Shown: in pieces, positions 23,499 to 31,204 of the stretch
Position numbering within the stretch: the first letter of the stretch is position 1
Layout of the letters: every line of letters starts with the position of its first letter
Assembly: GCA_947464215.1 (NCBI GenBank)
Contig: CANHVX010000001.1
Span: 1 to 32,961 of the forward strand
Direction of reading: 5' to 3'
From: Pseudomonadaceae bacterium
Lineage (GTDB): Bacteria > Pseudomonadota > Alphaproteobacteria > UBA2136 > UBA6156
DNA length: 32,961 nucleotides
Translations under genes and position numbers: made by a program
Notes under the pieces: model-generated
What the model was told of the DNA's origin: nothing
The model's database searches: none
What the model saw: only the letters and a program-made list of their open reading frames with translations

Positions 23499-24248
23499 TT
23501 ATGCGGCGACAGACAGAGCCTTGGCTTCGGTGGCTTCGGCGGTTGCCGTGGCTTCTGGCACCGCGCCAAAGCGCCGCGTGCGTTGCGTAAAGCTGGCTAA
23601 TGCGGCCTGCATGTGTGTGTTGCCGAAATCGGGCCAGAGCACATCGGTGAAATACAGCTCGGCGTAGGCGCTCTGCCACAGCATGAAGTTGGACAGGCGC
23701 TGCTCGCCCGCCGTGCGCACGACCAAGTCGGGCGCGGGGATACCGGTGGTGTCGAGCGCGGCTTCCAGTGCCTCGGGCGTGGCTTCGACCCCCTGCTGGG
23801 CCAGCGCGCGCGCGGCGCGGGCAATTTCATCGCGCGCGCCATAATTGACGGCAAATACCGCCGTGATTTTGGTGTTGTGCGCGGTGGCCTTTTCGGCCTT
23901 ATCCATAATGGTGCGCAGGGCGAGCGGCAGCTTGCCGGCGGGGGTTCTATCGCCAATAAACTTCAGCCGCACGCCGTTCTTCACCAGAGTGGCCAAGTCG
24001 GTGGTGAAATAGGTTTGAGCCATCTCGAACAAGCCATTCACTTCCTCGGAACCACGCTTCCAGTTTTCGGTGCTGAAGGCATAAAAGGTGGCGTAGGGCA
24101 CGCCGTATTGGGCCAATTGTTCCAGCACGCGCTGCACGGTTTTCACGCCCTCGGCGTGGCCCTTCAAGCGGGGCAAGCCCTGGCGTGTGGCCCAGCGGCC
24201 ATTGCCATCCATAATAAAAGCAACGTGTTGGGGAATGGCAAAGGACAT
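23499..24248 (-). CDS. uppS: Undecaprenyl diphosphate synthase (UppS/IspU)
   Basis: This cis-prenyltransferase makes undecaprenyl diphosphate, the lipid carrier for peptidoglycan and surface polysaccharides. The 249-residue protein has HVAFIMDGNGRWA (catalytic Asp14), TFYAFSTENWKR, and RTAGEQRLSNFMLWQSAYAELYF, all diagnostic. The C-terminus carries an Ala/Thr/Glu-rich tail of about 20 residues. It follows frr by 35 bases and precedes rseP by 63 bases. Those 63 bases hold no gene or clear signal. Confidence 0.96.
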   Translation of the reverse strand: MSFAIPQHVAFIMDGNGRWATRQGLPRLKGHAEGVKTVQRVLEQLAQYGVPYATFYAFSTENWKRGSEEVNGLFEMAQTYFTTDLATLVKNGVRLKFIGDRTPAGKLPLALRTIMDKAEKATAHNTKITAVFAVNYGARDEIARAARALAQQGVEATPEALEAALDTTGIPAPDLVVRTAGEQRLSNFMLWQSAYAELYFTDVLWPDFGNTHMQAALASFTQRTRRFGAVPEATATAEATEAKALSVAA

Positions 24249-24283
24249 GGGCGTGACTTTTACGGGCCGATTGTGCGTTGGTG

Positions 24284-24823
24284 TTAAACCGTGAGAATGT
24301 CTTTTTCTTTGGCGACAGCCAAGTCATCAATCTGTTTGATGAAGGTTTCGATTTCCTTTTCCACCTTTTCCATCTCGCGCTTGGCGTCGTCTTCGCCCAG
24401 GCCCTCGTCTTTGTCCTTTTTAATGGCATCCATGCCATCGCGGCGGATGTTGCGCACGGCAATTTTGGAATCTTCGGCATACTTGCGTGCCAGCTTGACC
24501 AGCTCTTGGCGGCGTTGCTCGTTCAATTCTGGCAAGGGCACGCGCACCAGCTGGCCATCGGCCGCGGGGTTTAGGCCCAGGCCTGCGTCGCGGATTCCTT
24601 TTTCCACGGCGGCGACCATGGATTTATCCCACACGTTCACCGTCAGCAGGCGCGCTTCGGCAACACTCACCGTGCCCACCTGATTGAGCGGCATTTTGCT
24701 GCCGTAGGCATCGACCATCACGGGCTCTAGCAGGGCCGTGCTGGCGCGCCCCGTGCGCAGCCCCATAAATTCGTGCTTCAAGGACGCGATGGCGCCTTCC
24801 AGGCGGGGGGTAAGGGCAGACAT
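24284..24823 (-). CDS. frr: Ribosome recycling factor
   Basis: RRF, with EF-G, splits post-termination ribosomes. The 179-residue product has the family's three-helix-bundle sequence: LRTGRASTALLEPVMVDAYGSKMPLNQVGTVSV, then PLPELNEQRRQELVKLARKYAEDSKIAVRNIRRD. AGAGGA lies 9 bases upstream of the ATG. It heads the 21 kb minus-strand run. pyrH, which commonly precedes frr, is replaced by a divergent RNase R gene. A TTGACG at 24875-24880 could be a -35 box, but no good -10 is at the right distance. Confidence 0.96.
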   Translation of the reverse strand: MSALTPRLEGAIASLKHEFMGLRTGRASTALLEPVMVDAYGSKMPLNQVGTVSVAEARLLTVNVWDKSMVAAVEKGIRDAGLGLNPAADGQLVRVPLPELNEQRRQELVKLARKYAEDSKIAVRNIRRDGMDAIKKDKDEGLGEDDAKREMEKVEKEIETFIKQIDDLAVAKEKDILTV

Positions 24824-24905
24824 GTGTGTTTTCCTCTCGTTATGGGCCGCACCATGGCCAAAGGCGGGGATGGCGTCAAGCCCAACCTTCGTTTAGGATG
24901 CCCTT

Positions 24906-26798
24906 ATGCATCGCCGCCGCTCCTCTCCGCCCCGTGCGGCCCAGAAACACAAAAACAAAGCCTTACATGCCGACAAAGGCCCTGCCCTGCGCGGCTATGT
25001 GCCCCCCGCCCACCCCGCCTTTGTGGTGGCCGAAGTGGCCGAGGTGGGCGCCAGCCTGGTGGCCCGCGTGCTGCACAAAGAGCTGGCGGATATCCCGTTC
25101 CGGCTTGATATACCACGGGGATTTGAGGTGCGCGCCGGCGACTTTGTGCGCGCCACCCCCCACCCCCAACAGCGCCAGCTTTTGCAGGTGGAGGGGCTTA
25201 TCCCCCGCAGCAAAGCCGCCATTTATGCCGCTATCGGCACCCACGGCTTGCGCGAAGACTTCCCCCCCGAAGCCCTGGCCGATGCCGCTGCCTTCCCCGC
25301 CTTCACCTGGCCCGACAGCGACCGCACGGACTGGCGGGATGCGCCGTTTATTACCATTGATGGCGAAGACGCCCGCGACTTTGACGACGCCGTATGGGCC
25401 GAACCCCACGCCGACGGCTGGCGCGTGCGGGTGGCCATTGCGGATGTAGCCCACTATGTAGGCCCCGCCCAACCCCTTGACCACGAAGCGATTTTGCGCG
25501 GCAACAGCACCTACTTCCCTACCCACGTGCTGCCCATGCTGCCCGAGCGGCTTTCCAACGACCTGTGCAGCCTGCGCCCTGATGTTCTGCGCCCCGTTTT
25601 GGGGGTGGAATTCCATCTGGGACGCGATGGGCAGCTGGGGGGGTATGCGTTCCATCGGGCCGCGATTATGAGCCGCGCGCGGATGACTTACACCGCCGTG
25701 CAAGCCTTTTTTGACCACGGCCACGGCATCCACACCAGCGCCGTGCTGGACAGCCTGCGCGCGCTAAACGAGGCCTTTGGTGCCCTGCTGCGCGCCCGCC
25801 AAGCCCGCGGCGCCCTTGACCTTGAACTGCCCGAAACAAACCTTGAGGTTGACCACACCGGCGCTGTGGCCGGGATTGGGTTACGCGAGCGATTGGCGGC
25901 CCATCAGCTTATTGAAGAACTCATGATTGCCGCCAACGTGTGCGCCGCGACCGCCCTTTCCAGCGGTGCCACCAACACCCTTATGCGCTCGGCCAAAGGC
26001 AAAGGCGTGGCTGGGCTTTACCGTATTCACCTGCCGCCCAGCAAAGAAAAAGCCGAAAACCTACGCGCCGCCCTTGGGCCCCTGGGCTTTACCCCCCCGC
26101 CGCCCAACGCCTCGCCCGCCGCCTGGGCCGCCCTGGCCCGCCGCGTGCGCACCCATGATGCCGCCCCTACGCTTCAGCGCGCAATTCTTCAGGCCCAAAT
26201 GCAGGCCCGCTACAGCCCTGATAATGAAGGCCACTTTGGCCTTGCCCTGCCGCTTTATACCCACTTTACCAGCCCCATTCGGCGCTATGCCGACTTGGTG
26301 GTTCACCGCGCTTTGCTTACGCTTATGCGGCGTGAGAGCGCCGCCCTGCCCGACACCGATGCCCTGGCGCGCGTGGCAGGGACGATAAATATAGGCGAAC
26401 GGCGCAGCCAAATGGCCGAATGGGACGCCAAAGACCGCATGGTGGCCGATTTTCTGCGCGCACGCACCGGCGAAACCTTTGCCGCCACCGTGGTAAATGT
26501 AGCCCCCTTTGGCTGTTTTGTGAGCCTGGATGGCATCGCCGAGGCGCTGTTGCCTAAGTGGCATTTAGAGGATTGGACCTATGTGGGGGGGCTCAACTGC
26601 TTCCGCCGCACCCGCCATGGCAAAGGCACCCTGCGCGTAGGCAGCCGCTTGCCGGTGCGGCTGATTCAGGCCGATTTTGCCAGCGGCAAGCTGACCGTGA
26701 CCCCCGCCGACGCCCCCGATGACATGGCCCACCCGCACGGCGCACCCCACCGCCCCCGCCGCCCCCACCCCGCCCGCACCCGCCGCCGGGCGCCTTGA
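24906..26798 (+). CDS. rnr: Ribonuclease R/II-family 3'-5' exoribonuclease, compact form
   Basis: The processive RNB-domain nuclease degrades structured RNA. The catalytic quartet is D152, D158, D160 and D161 (ITIDGEDARDFDDAVW). Other RNB hallmarks are VAIADVAHYV, LPERLSNDLCSL, HQLIEELMIAANV and HFTSPIRRYADLVVHRAL. A C-terminal S1 domain follows (AATVVNVAPFGCFVSLDGIAEALLP), then a His/Pro/Arg-rich basic tail. At 630 residues it is much shorter than typical RNase R (750-810). The N-terminal winged-helix and first cold-shock region appear to be missing, replaced by about 25 basic residues. ATG 24906 has AGGA 7 bases upstream. The basic tail and S1 domain favour RNase R over RNase II. Confidence 0.9.
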   Translation: MHRRRSSPPRAAQKHKNKALHADKGPALRGYVPPAHPAFVVAEVAEVGASLVARVLHKELADIPFRLDIPRGFEVRAGDFVRATPHPQQRQLLQVEGLIPRSKAAIYAAIGTHGLREDFPPEALADAAAFPAFTWPDSDRTDWRDAPFITIDGEDARDFDDAVWAEPHADGWRVRVAIADVAHYVGPAQPLDHEAILRGNSTYFPTHVLPMLPERLSNDLCSLRPDVLRPVLGVEFHLGRDGQLGGYAFHRAAIMSRARMTYTAVQAFFDHGHGIHTSAVLDSLRALNEAFGALLRARQARGALDLELPETNLEVDHTGAVAGIGLRERLAAHQLIEELMIAANVCAATALSSGATNTLMRSAKGKGVAGLYRIHLPPSKEKAENLRAALGPLGFTPPPPNASPAAWAALARRVRTHDAAPTLQRAILQAQMQARYSPDNEGHFGLALPLYTHFTSPIRRYADLVVHRALLTLMRRESAALPDTDALARVAGTINIGERRSQMAEWDAKDRMVADFLRARTGETFAATVVNVAPFGCFVSLDGIAEALLPKWHLEDWTYVGGLNCFRRTRHGKGTLRVGSRLPVRLIQADFASGKLTVTPADAPDDMAHPHGAPHRPRRPHPARTRRRAP

Positions 26799-26823
26799 CA
26801 GCCCCGGCCCGTAAGGTTAATGA
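26795..26823 (+). promoter_or_regulatory. Possible promoter for secE-nusG
   Basis: A perfect TTGACA -35 box (26795-26800) overlaps the rnr stop codon. The -10 is weak: GTTAAT at 15-base spacing or TAATGA at 17. secE-nusG would gain a leader of about 65 bases. Treat as a candidate only. Confidence 0.3.
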
Positions 26824-26894
26824 GAAAACCAACCGGCGTGTGCGGAAATATTGACGTGCCCGCGTGATTGCCAACCCCCAAGAAAGCCCAGCCC

Positions 26895-27140
26895 ATGGCC
26901 AAGACCACCCCCGCCACCACGCCAAAGGGCCCCTCTCTGGGTGAAAAATTGGGCTCACTCCCCAAATTTATGCGTGATGTGCGCGCCGAAGTGAACCGTG
27001 TAACCTGGCCCAGCTTTGCCGACACCCGCCGCATGTCGATCATGGTTTTTATTCTGGTGACCATCGTGGCTCTGTTTTTGCTGGTGGTTGACCTGACCAT
27101 CGGCGCCGGACTAAGCGCCATATTTGGCCTGACATTCTAA
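26895..27140 (+). CDS. secE: Preprotein translocase subunit SecE
   Basis: SecE clamps SecY in the inner-membrane translocon. The 81-residue single-helix form has the signature FMRDVRAEVNRVTWPSFADTRR, followed by one transmembrane segment (IMVFILVTIVALFLLVVDLTI). The ATG at 26895 (MAKTTPATTPK) gives the normal size. The frame is open from a TTG at 26868 but nothing supports that start. nusG follows 24 bases later, the conserved secE-nusG pair. The preceding 96 bases hold no tRNA-Trp gene, which often lies here. Confidence 0.93.
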   Translation: MAKTTPATTPKGPSLGEKLGSLPKFMRDVRAEVNRVTWPSFADTRRMSIMVFILVTIVALFLLVVDLTIGAGLSAIFGLTF

Positions 27141-27164
27141 GATTTTTGACAAGGAGCCCCCCCC

Positions 27165-27929
27165 ATGAGCGCAACCAAAGCCGAAAAAGCCACCGCCAAA
27201 CGCCTGGCTGCTGGCCCCAAAGAGCATACATCTGCCCCCAAAAGTGGCAAAAATAAGGCCGCCCCAGCCCCAGCCAAGGCCCCCAAAACCGTGAAACCCA
27301 AAGTTTCTAAAGCCAAAAAACCCAGCACCGGCAAAGCCGCCCCCAAAGGCAAACAGGCCGAAACCCGCCTGGTATGGGCCCCGCAGCCCGTGGAAGGCGC
27401 CAAGTGGTATGTGGCCCAAAGCGCCAGCAACTACGAAAAGCGCGTGCAAACCCTTATCCGTGAAGCCGTTCTGCTGCAAGGCATGCAGCGCTTTGTGGAA
27501 GATGTGCTTATCCCCACCGAGCCTGTGGTGGAAGTGAAAAAAGGCGTGAAAGTAACCGCCGACCGCAAATTCTTCCCCGGCTATGTGCTGATTAAGTGCA
27601 ACCTGACCGATGCGGTGTGGCACCTTATCCGCTACACCCCCCACGTGACCGGATTCCTGGGCAGCGAACGCGGCAAAAAGCCCTTCCCCATTTCCAACGC
27701 CGAAGCCGAGCGCATTCTGAAAGTGATGCAGCATGGCACCGAGAAGCCCAAAAACCTTGTCTCCTTTGAAGTGGGTGAAGCCGTGCGCGTGAAAGATGGC
27801 CCGTTTGCCAACTTCCAAGGTGCCGTGGAAGCCATTGACGAGGAAAAAGAACGCCTCACCGTGGCGGTTTCCATCTTTGGCCGCGCCACGCCGATTGAGC
27901 TGGACTTTAACCAAGTGGAAAAAGCCTAG
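27165..27929 (+). CDS. nusG: Transcription antitermination factor NusG with long basic N-terminal extension
   Basis: NusG binds RNA polymerase and links it to Rho or the ribosome. The NGN domain starts about residue 80 (KWYVAQSASNYEKRV ... FFPGYVLIKCNL ... VTGFLG) and the KOW domain ends the protein (VGEAVRVKDGPFANFQGAVEAID). At 254 residues it is about 75 longer than usual. Residues 1-78 are almost entirely Lys, Ala, Pro, Thr, Gly and Ser, resembling histone-H1-type tails. The long start is supported by a perfect AAGGAG (27151-27156) 8 bases before ATG 27165, and no other Met occurs before residue 100. The spacer between AAGGAG and ATG is a run of eight C's. A strong terminator follows. Confidence 0.95.
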   Translation: MSATKAEKATAKRLAAGPKEHTSAPKSGKNKAAPAPAKAPKTVKPKVSKAKKPSTGKAAPKGKQAETRLVWAPQPVEGAKWYVAQSASNYEKRVQTLIREAVLLQGMQRFVEDVLIPTEPVVEVKKGVKVTADRKFFPGYVLIKCNLTDAVWHLIRYTPHVTGFLGSERGKKPFPISNAEAERILKVMQHGTEKPKNLVSFEVGEAVRVKDGPFANFQGAVEAIDEEKERLTVAVSIFGRATPIELDFNQVEKA

Positions 27930-27945
27930 TTCTTTTTCTCCGATT

Positions 27946-27970
27946 CCGGCCCCTGCGGGGGCCGGTTTTT
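27946..27970 (+). terminator. Intrinsic terminator after nusG
   Basis: A perfect 8-bp stem CCGGCCCC/GGGGCCGG (27946-27953, 27958-27965) with a TGCG tetraloop is followed at once by TTTTT. It lies 16 bases after the nusG stop. It would end the secE-nusG transcript, so the ribosomal protein genes usual after nusG are neither present nor reachable. Confidence 0.9.
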
Positions 27971-27992
27971 GTTAGAACAGATGCCACCGCTC

Positions 27993-28001
27993 TGATATAC
28001 T
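27993..28001 (+). promoter_or_regulatory. Extended -10 promoter for the small secreted-protein gene
   Basis: TGATATACT matches the extended -10 form TGnTATAAT with one mismatch. A proper -35 box is lacking (best TTAGAA at 27972-27977, 18-base spacing), which extended -10 promoters tolerate. The start site would be near 28008, after the nusG terminator, with a leader of about 50 bases. Confidence 0.5.
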
Positions 28002-28002
28002 C

Positions 28003-28039
28003 TGGCGTCAACCCTCTCCTCCCTTTTCCCGTGACGCCA
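28003..28039 (+). promoter_or_regulatory. 8-bp inverted repeat in the leader of the small secreted-protein gene
   Basis: TGGCGTCA (28003-28010) pairs with TGACGCCA (28032-28039) around a 21-base pyrimidine-rich loop. The loop contains CTCCTCCC, complementary to the GGAGG ribosome binding site at 28041-28045. Loop pairing could compete with ribosome binding. The repeat could equally be an operator, because it covers the predicted transcription start. Confidence 0.4.
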
Positions 28040-28056
28040 TGGAGGCCTGTGCTCCG

Positions 28057-28401
28057 ATGTTACGCGCACCCTTGACCATCGCTTTTGCGGCTCTCACCCT
28101 CGCAGCAGCCCAACCGACGCCTCTGCCCAAGACATCGTTGCCGCTGCCTTGGCGCACCCAAGGCATTCTGCTGGTGGCGTATCTGGAAGACCTGCGCTGC
28201 CCCGCCCTCTTCCGCACCGAAGTGGTGTTTGCCAACCTGATGCGCGGAGGCTTTCTGCGCGTGACACTCGACTGGAAAGAAGGCCCCGTGGTGAACGAGG
28301 CGCCCACCGTGCTCAGCCACTGGCTGCGCCCCCAAGGGCCCTGGCCCACCGACATCTGGGTGCACCACGTGAATGGTGGCGCCTGTGTTCTCAACGATTA
28401 G
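28057..28401 (+). CDS. Small secreted protein of unknown function
   Basis: The family is not recognised. From ATG 28057 the 114-residue product has a clear signal peptide (MLRAPLTIAFAALTLAAAQ). The mature part of about 95 residues contains TQGILLVAYLEDLRCPALFR, RGGFLRVTLDWKEGPVV and TDIWVHHVNGGACVLND. Two cysteines (CPALF and ACVLND) could form a disulfide. GGAGG lies 11 bases before this ATG, somewhat far; an in-frame ATG at 28039 has no ribosome binding site and would lengthen the signal peptide. It has its own candidate promoter and a strong terminator, so it is a monocistronic unit. Confidence 0.7.
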   Translation: MLRAPLTIAFAALTLAAAQPTPLPKTSLPLPWRTQGILLVAYLEDLRCPALFRTEVVFANLMRGGFLRVTLDWKEGPVVNEAPTVLSHWLRPQGPWPTDIWVHHVNGGACVLND

Positions 28402-28445
28402 CCGCCCCCTGAAACATTTCTGGGGGCGGCCATTTTTCCTTTTTT
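28401..28445 (+). terminator. Intrinsic terminator after the small secreted-protein gene
   Basis: The 9-bp stem GCCGCCCCC/GGGGGCGGC (28401-28409, 28422-28430) has a 12-base loop. It is followed by CATTTTTCCTTTTTT. The stem starts at the last base of the stop codon. The opposite strand has no T-tract on its exit side, so it acts on the plus strand only, although the T-tract overlaps the stop of the convergent M50 gene. Confidence 0.88.
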
Positions 28446-29121
28446 AAATGGCCCAGGCCCACATCATCTGCCGTGCCACCCCAAACACCGGCAACAAACA
28501 CCAGCCCAAGGCCATAAGCGCAAACACAAACCACAGCAGCACCCACACGATTTCCGGCACGATGCGCGTGATGTTGTGCAGCTCGGCGCCATCGCCCACA
28601 TGTTGGCCATCGATAAGGTGCAAGGGCGCGCGGATGGCGTTCAGCATCACGAATATCCCCATGAATTGCAACACATAGGGCAGCCCGTAGGAGGGAGGCA
28701 CCAGCAACGCCGCCGCATAGACACCGCCAATGATACCCAAAATGATGATGGTGCTGAGATTACGCGCCCAAAACAGCAGGGTAAACACGATAAGCGCCAG
28801 CTCGACCTTCAGCCAAAACGCGGTGCCGATGGTGCCCAAATTATAGCCAATAAGAAACAGCCCCGCCCCCCACAGCGACGCCCCCGCATACCCCGCCAAC
28901 AGAATGAAAAACGACCAGCCGCCCCGCGTGGTGCAGCTGCCGCTGCCGTTCCAGTTCAGGTTCAGCTTCACCACCTGACCGCCGGTGAGAATGGCCACCA
29001 GCCCGTGCGACATCTCGTGATACAGCGTTTCCGCCCATTTCAGCGGTGCGCTGATACGGCTTTGGCCAAGCACCAGCGCCGCCGCCACCATGAGGATGAT
29101 AGTGACGGGTTCGGAAAACAT
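28444..29121 (-). CDS. M50-type membrane metalloprotease-like protein
   Basis: The 225-residue, multi-pass membrane protein has HEMSH (HExxH type: His35, Glu36, His39) in ETLYHEMSHGLVAILTGGQVVKLNLNWNGSG, followed by GGWSFFILLAGYAGASLWG. This is the pattern of M50B-type site-2-like proteases: a zinc motif with 'GG' downstream and an 'AGY.G..L.G' helix. A candidate third ligand lies in HLIDGQHVGDGAEL (about 170-183). It has no PDZ domain, unlike RseP. The substrate is unknown. It begins 23 bases after gatB and may be co-transcribed with the gat genes. Confidence 0.78.
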   Translation of the reverse strand: MFSEPVTIILMVAAALVLGQSRISAPLKWAETLYHEMSHGLVAILTGGQVVKLNLNWNGSGSCTTRGGWSFFILLAGYAGASLWGAGLFLIGYNLGTIGTAFWLKVELALIVFTLLFWARNLSTIIILGIIGGVYAAALLVPPSYGLPYVLQFMGIFVMLNAIRAPLHLIDGQHVGDGAELHNITRIVPEIVWVLLWFVFALMALGWCLLPVFGVARQMMWAWAI

Positions 29122-29144
29122 GGGCCCGCCTCTGCCACTCCGAC

Positions 29145-30584
29145 TTAGGCCAACAATTCTTTGAGAATCGCATTGACCCGTTCGGGGTTGGCCTGGCCTT
29201 TGGTTTCCTTCATCACGTAGCCGACAAAGCTGCCAAAGATGCGCTCATTTCCGCCCTTGAATTTCGCCACGGCATCGGGGTTGGCGGCCACCGCCTTTTC
29301 GCACGCGGCACGGAGCGCCCCCTCATCGGAGATTTGGGTGAGGCCTAAAGCGGCAACGATGGCCGCAGCTTCGCTCCCCTTCTCCAGCATTTCGGCAAAC
29401 ACCTGTTTGGCGATTTTGCCGCTGATGGTGCCTTCGGTTATCAGCTTCACCAACCCAGCCAGTTGGGCCGCGCTGACAGGGCTTTGCTCGAGGCTAATCT
29501 CGCGTTTATTGAGTGCGCCAAACAGCTCGCCCATCATCCAGTTGGCGGCCAATTTGCTCTCGGCGCCGGCGGCACGCATCTGGTTGAAGTATGCGGCGTA
29601 GGTGATATCGGACGTGAGCAGCGTGATGTCTTCGTGGCTGAGGCCCAGTGCCGCAAATTCTTGCGCCAGCACATCGGGCAGTGTGGGCATGGTGGCTTGC
29701 ACGCGGGCGATACGCGCGGGTTCGATGCGCACGGGGAGCAGGTCGGGGTCGGGGAAGTAGCGGTAATCGTGCGCGTCTTCCTTGCTGCGCAGGGTGCGGG
29801 TTTCCTCGTTGTCAGGGTCCCACAGGCGGGTTTCCTGGCTGACGGTGCCGCCTTTTTCGTAGATTTCCACCTGGCGCTCGGCCTCGTGCTGGATGGCGTG
29901 CATGATGTGGCGGATGCTGTTCAGGTTCTTGATTTCGCAGCGGGTGCGGAAAGGTTCGCCCGGTTTGCGCACCGAAATGTTGGCGTCGCAGCGGAGGTTA
30001 CCTTTTTCCATGTCGCCATCGCAGATGCCCAACCAGCGCAGCAGCGTGCGCAGCTTCTTCATATACGCGCCCGCCTCTTCGGGGGTGCGGAGGTCGGGCT
30101 CGCTGACAATTTCCATGAGTGGCACGCCGGCGCGGTTGAGATCGACGTAGCTCACGTTCACGGGGCCTAAATCGTGGATGCTTTTGCCGGCATCCTCTTC
30201 CAGGTGCATGCGGGTGATGGCGATGGTGCGCGCGGGCTGGCCTTCCACTTGGATTTCCAGCTGGCCGCCCTTCACAATCGGTTCATCGTATTGGCTGATT
30301 TGGTAGCCTTTGGGGAGGTCGGGATAGTAATAATTCTTCCGCGCGAACACGCTGGCCGGGTTGATGGCGGCGCCTATCGCCAGCCCCAGCTTGATGCCAG
30401 CCTCGACCGCGCCTGCGTTCAGCACCGGCAACATGCCGGGCATGCCGAGGTCGATCTCGTTCGCCTGCGTGTTGGGTTCGGCGCCAAAGGCCGTGCTGCT
30501 GCCGCTGAACAGTTTGCTTTTGGTGGTAACCTGGGCGTGAACCTCGAGCCCAATCACCATTTCGTAGCCGTGCGGAAGTGCCAT
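29145..30584 (-). CDS. gatB: Aspartyl/glutamyl-tRNA amidotransferase subunit B
   Basis: GatB binds misacylated Glu-tRNA(Gln)/Asp-tRNA(Asn), activates it with ATP and receives ammonia from GatA. The 479-residue protein has the signature GLEVHAQVTTKSKLFSGSS at the N-terminus, then DLPKGYQISQYDEPIV, MHLEEDAGKSIHD, DLNRAGVPLMEIVSEPD and RCDANISV. The C-terminal YqeY-like tail domain ends FVGYVMKETKGQANPERVNAILKELL. AAGG lies 8 bases before the ATG. It is separated from gatA by the flavodoxin-like gene, whereas gatC-gatA-gatB are often contiguous. Confidence 0.97.
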   Translation of the reverse strand: MALPHGYEMVIGLEVHAQVTTKSKLFSGSSTAFGAEPNTQANEIDLGMPGMLPVLNAGAVEAGIKLGLAIGAAINPASVFARKNYYYPDLPKGYQISQYDEPIVKGGQLEIQVEGQPARTIAITRMHLEEDAGKSIHDLGPVNVSYVDLNRAGVPLMEIVSEPDLRTPEEAGAYMKKLRTLLRWLGICDGDMEKGNLRCDANISVRKPGEPFRTRCEIKNLNSIRHIMHAIQHEAERQVEIYEKGGTVSQETRLWDPDNEETRTLRSKEDAHDYRYFPDPDLLPVRIEPARIARVQATMPTLPDVLAQEFAALGLSHEDITLLTSDITYAAYFNQMRAAGAESKLAANWMMGELFGALNKREISLEQSPVSAAQLAGLVKLITEGTISGKIAKQVFAEMLEKGSEAAAIVAALGLTQISDEGALRAACEKAVAANPDAVAKFKGGNERIFGSFVGYVMKETKGQANPERVNAILKELLA

Positions 30585-30607
30585 GGCGCCTTACCCTTTT
30601 TGTTCGT

Positions 30608-31174
30608 TTACGCGCCCTTAACCCAGCGCACCGTGGCCGCACCCACGCGCGCGCCGAATGCGACTGCGTAGGATTGGTCTTCCGCGTTCGGGTTGGCTTC
30701 GCCAGCGGGGGCGTTGTCGCTTTGCGCCATCAGGCCAATCCAGCTGCCAAGGCGGTTGTGGCCCTTGCCATCGCCGCTGTAGGCGCTGGGCCAGATACCC
30801 TGGCTGACCCACACCATGCTGTGCTGGGCGGCAAACACAGATATGGTGTTCAGGGTGCCCAGCTTATCGCCGCTGAGGCCACCGCTGTTGGTAAAGCCTG
30901 CCGCCATTTTGTCTTTCCAGGCCTGCGCAAACCAGGGCTTGCTGGAGGCATCCATAAACGCCTTAAATGGCGCGCTGACGGAACCCATGTAGGTGGGGCT
31001 GCCGAAAATGATGCCATCGGCCTTGGCGAGGTGGGCCCAGAGGTCGTCGGAGAGTTCGGCGACGTTGTGTAGGTCGGCTGTGCAACCGGCCGACGTGACG
31101 CCTTCGGCCACTTTTTTGGCCAAAACTTCGGTGTGGCCAAAGCCGCTGTGGTAGGCGATGCAGATGTGAGGCAT
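30608..31174 (-). CDS. Flavodoxin/WrbA-like flavoprotein
   Basis: The 188-residue protein has a flavodoxin-like fold. The N-terminal strand and phosphate loop HICIAYHSGFGHTEVLAKKVAEG bind FMN. GIIFGSPTYMGSVSAPFKAFMD is the FMN-ring region of the WrbA/NAD(P)H-dependent reductase group, and MVWVSQGIWP and RLGSWIGLMAQSDN follow. It probably catalyses NAD(P)H-dependent reduction of quinones or similar acceptors; the true substrate is unknown. AAGGA lies 8 bases before the ATG. It sits inside the gat operon between gatA and gatB, 23 bases before gatB, with no evident functional link. Confidence 0.82.
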   Translation of the reverse strand: MPHICIAYHSGFGHTEVLAKKVAEGVTSAGCTADLHNVAELSDDLWAHLAKADGIIFGSPTYMGSVSAPFKAFMDASSKPWFAQAWKDKMAAGFTNSGGLSGDKLGTLNTISVFAAQHSMVWVSQGIWPSAYSGDGKGHNRLGSWIGLMAQSDNAPAGEANPNAEDQSYAVAFGARVGAATVRWVKGA

Positions 31175-31204
31175 GGAGGTTTCCTTTCGGGTTGGTGGTT
31201 CGGG

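Noticed and set aside
24850..24885. TTGACG as -35 of a frr promoter
   Set aside because: At 17-base spacing the -10 reads CATGGT, a poor match; CATAAC lies too far away.
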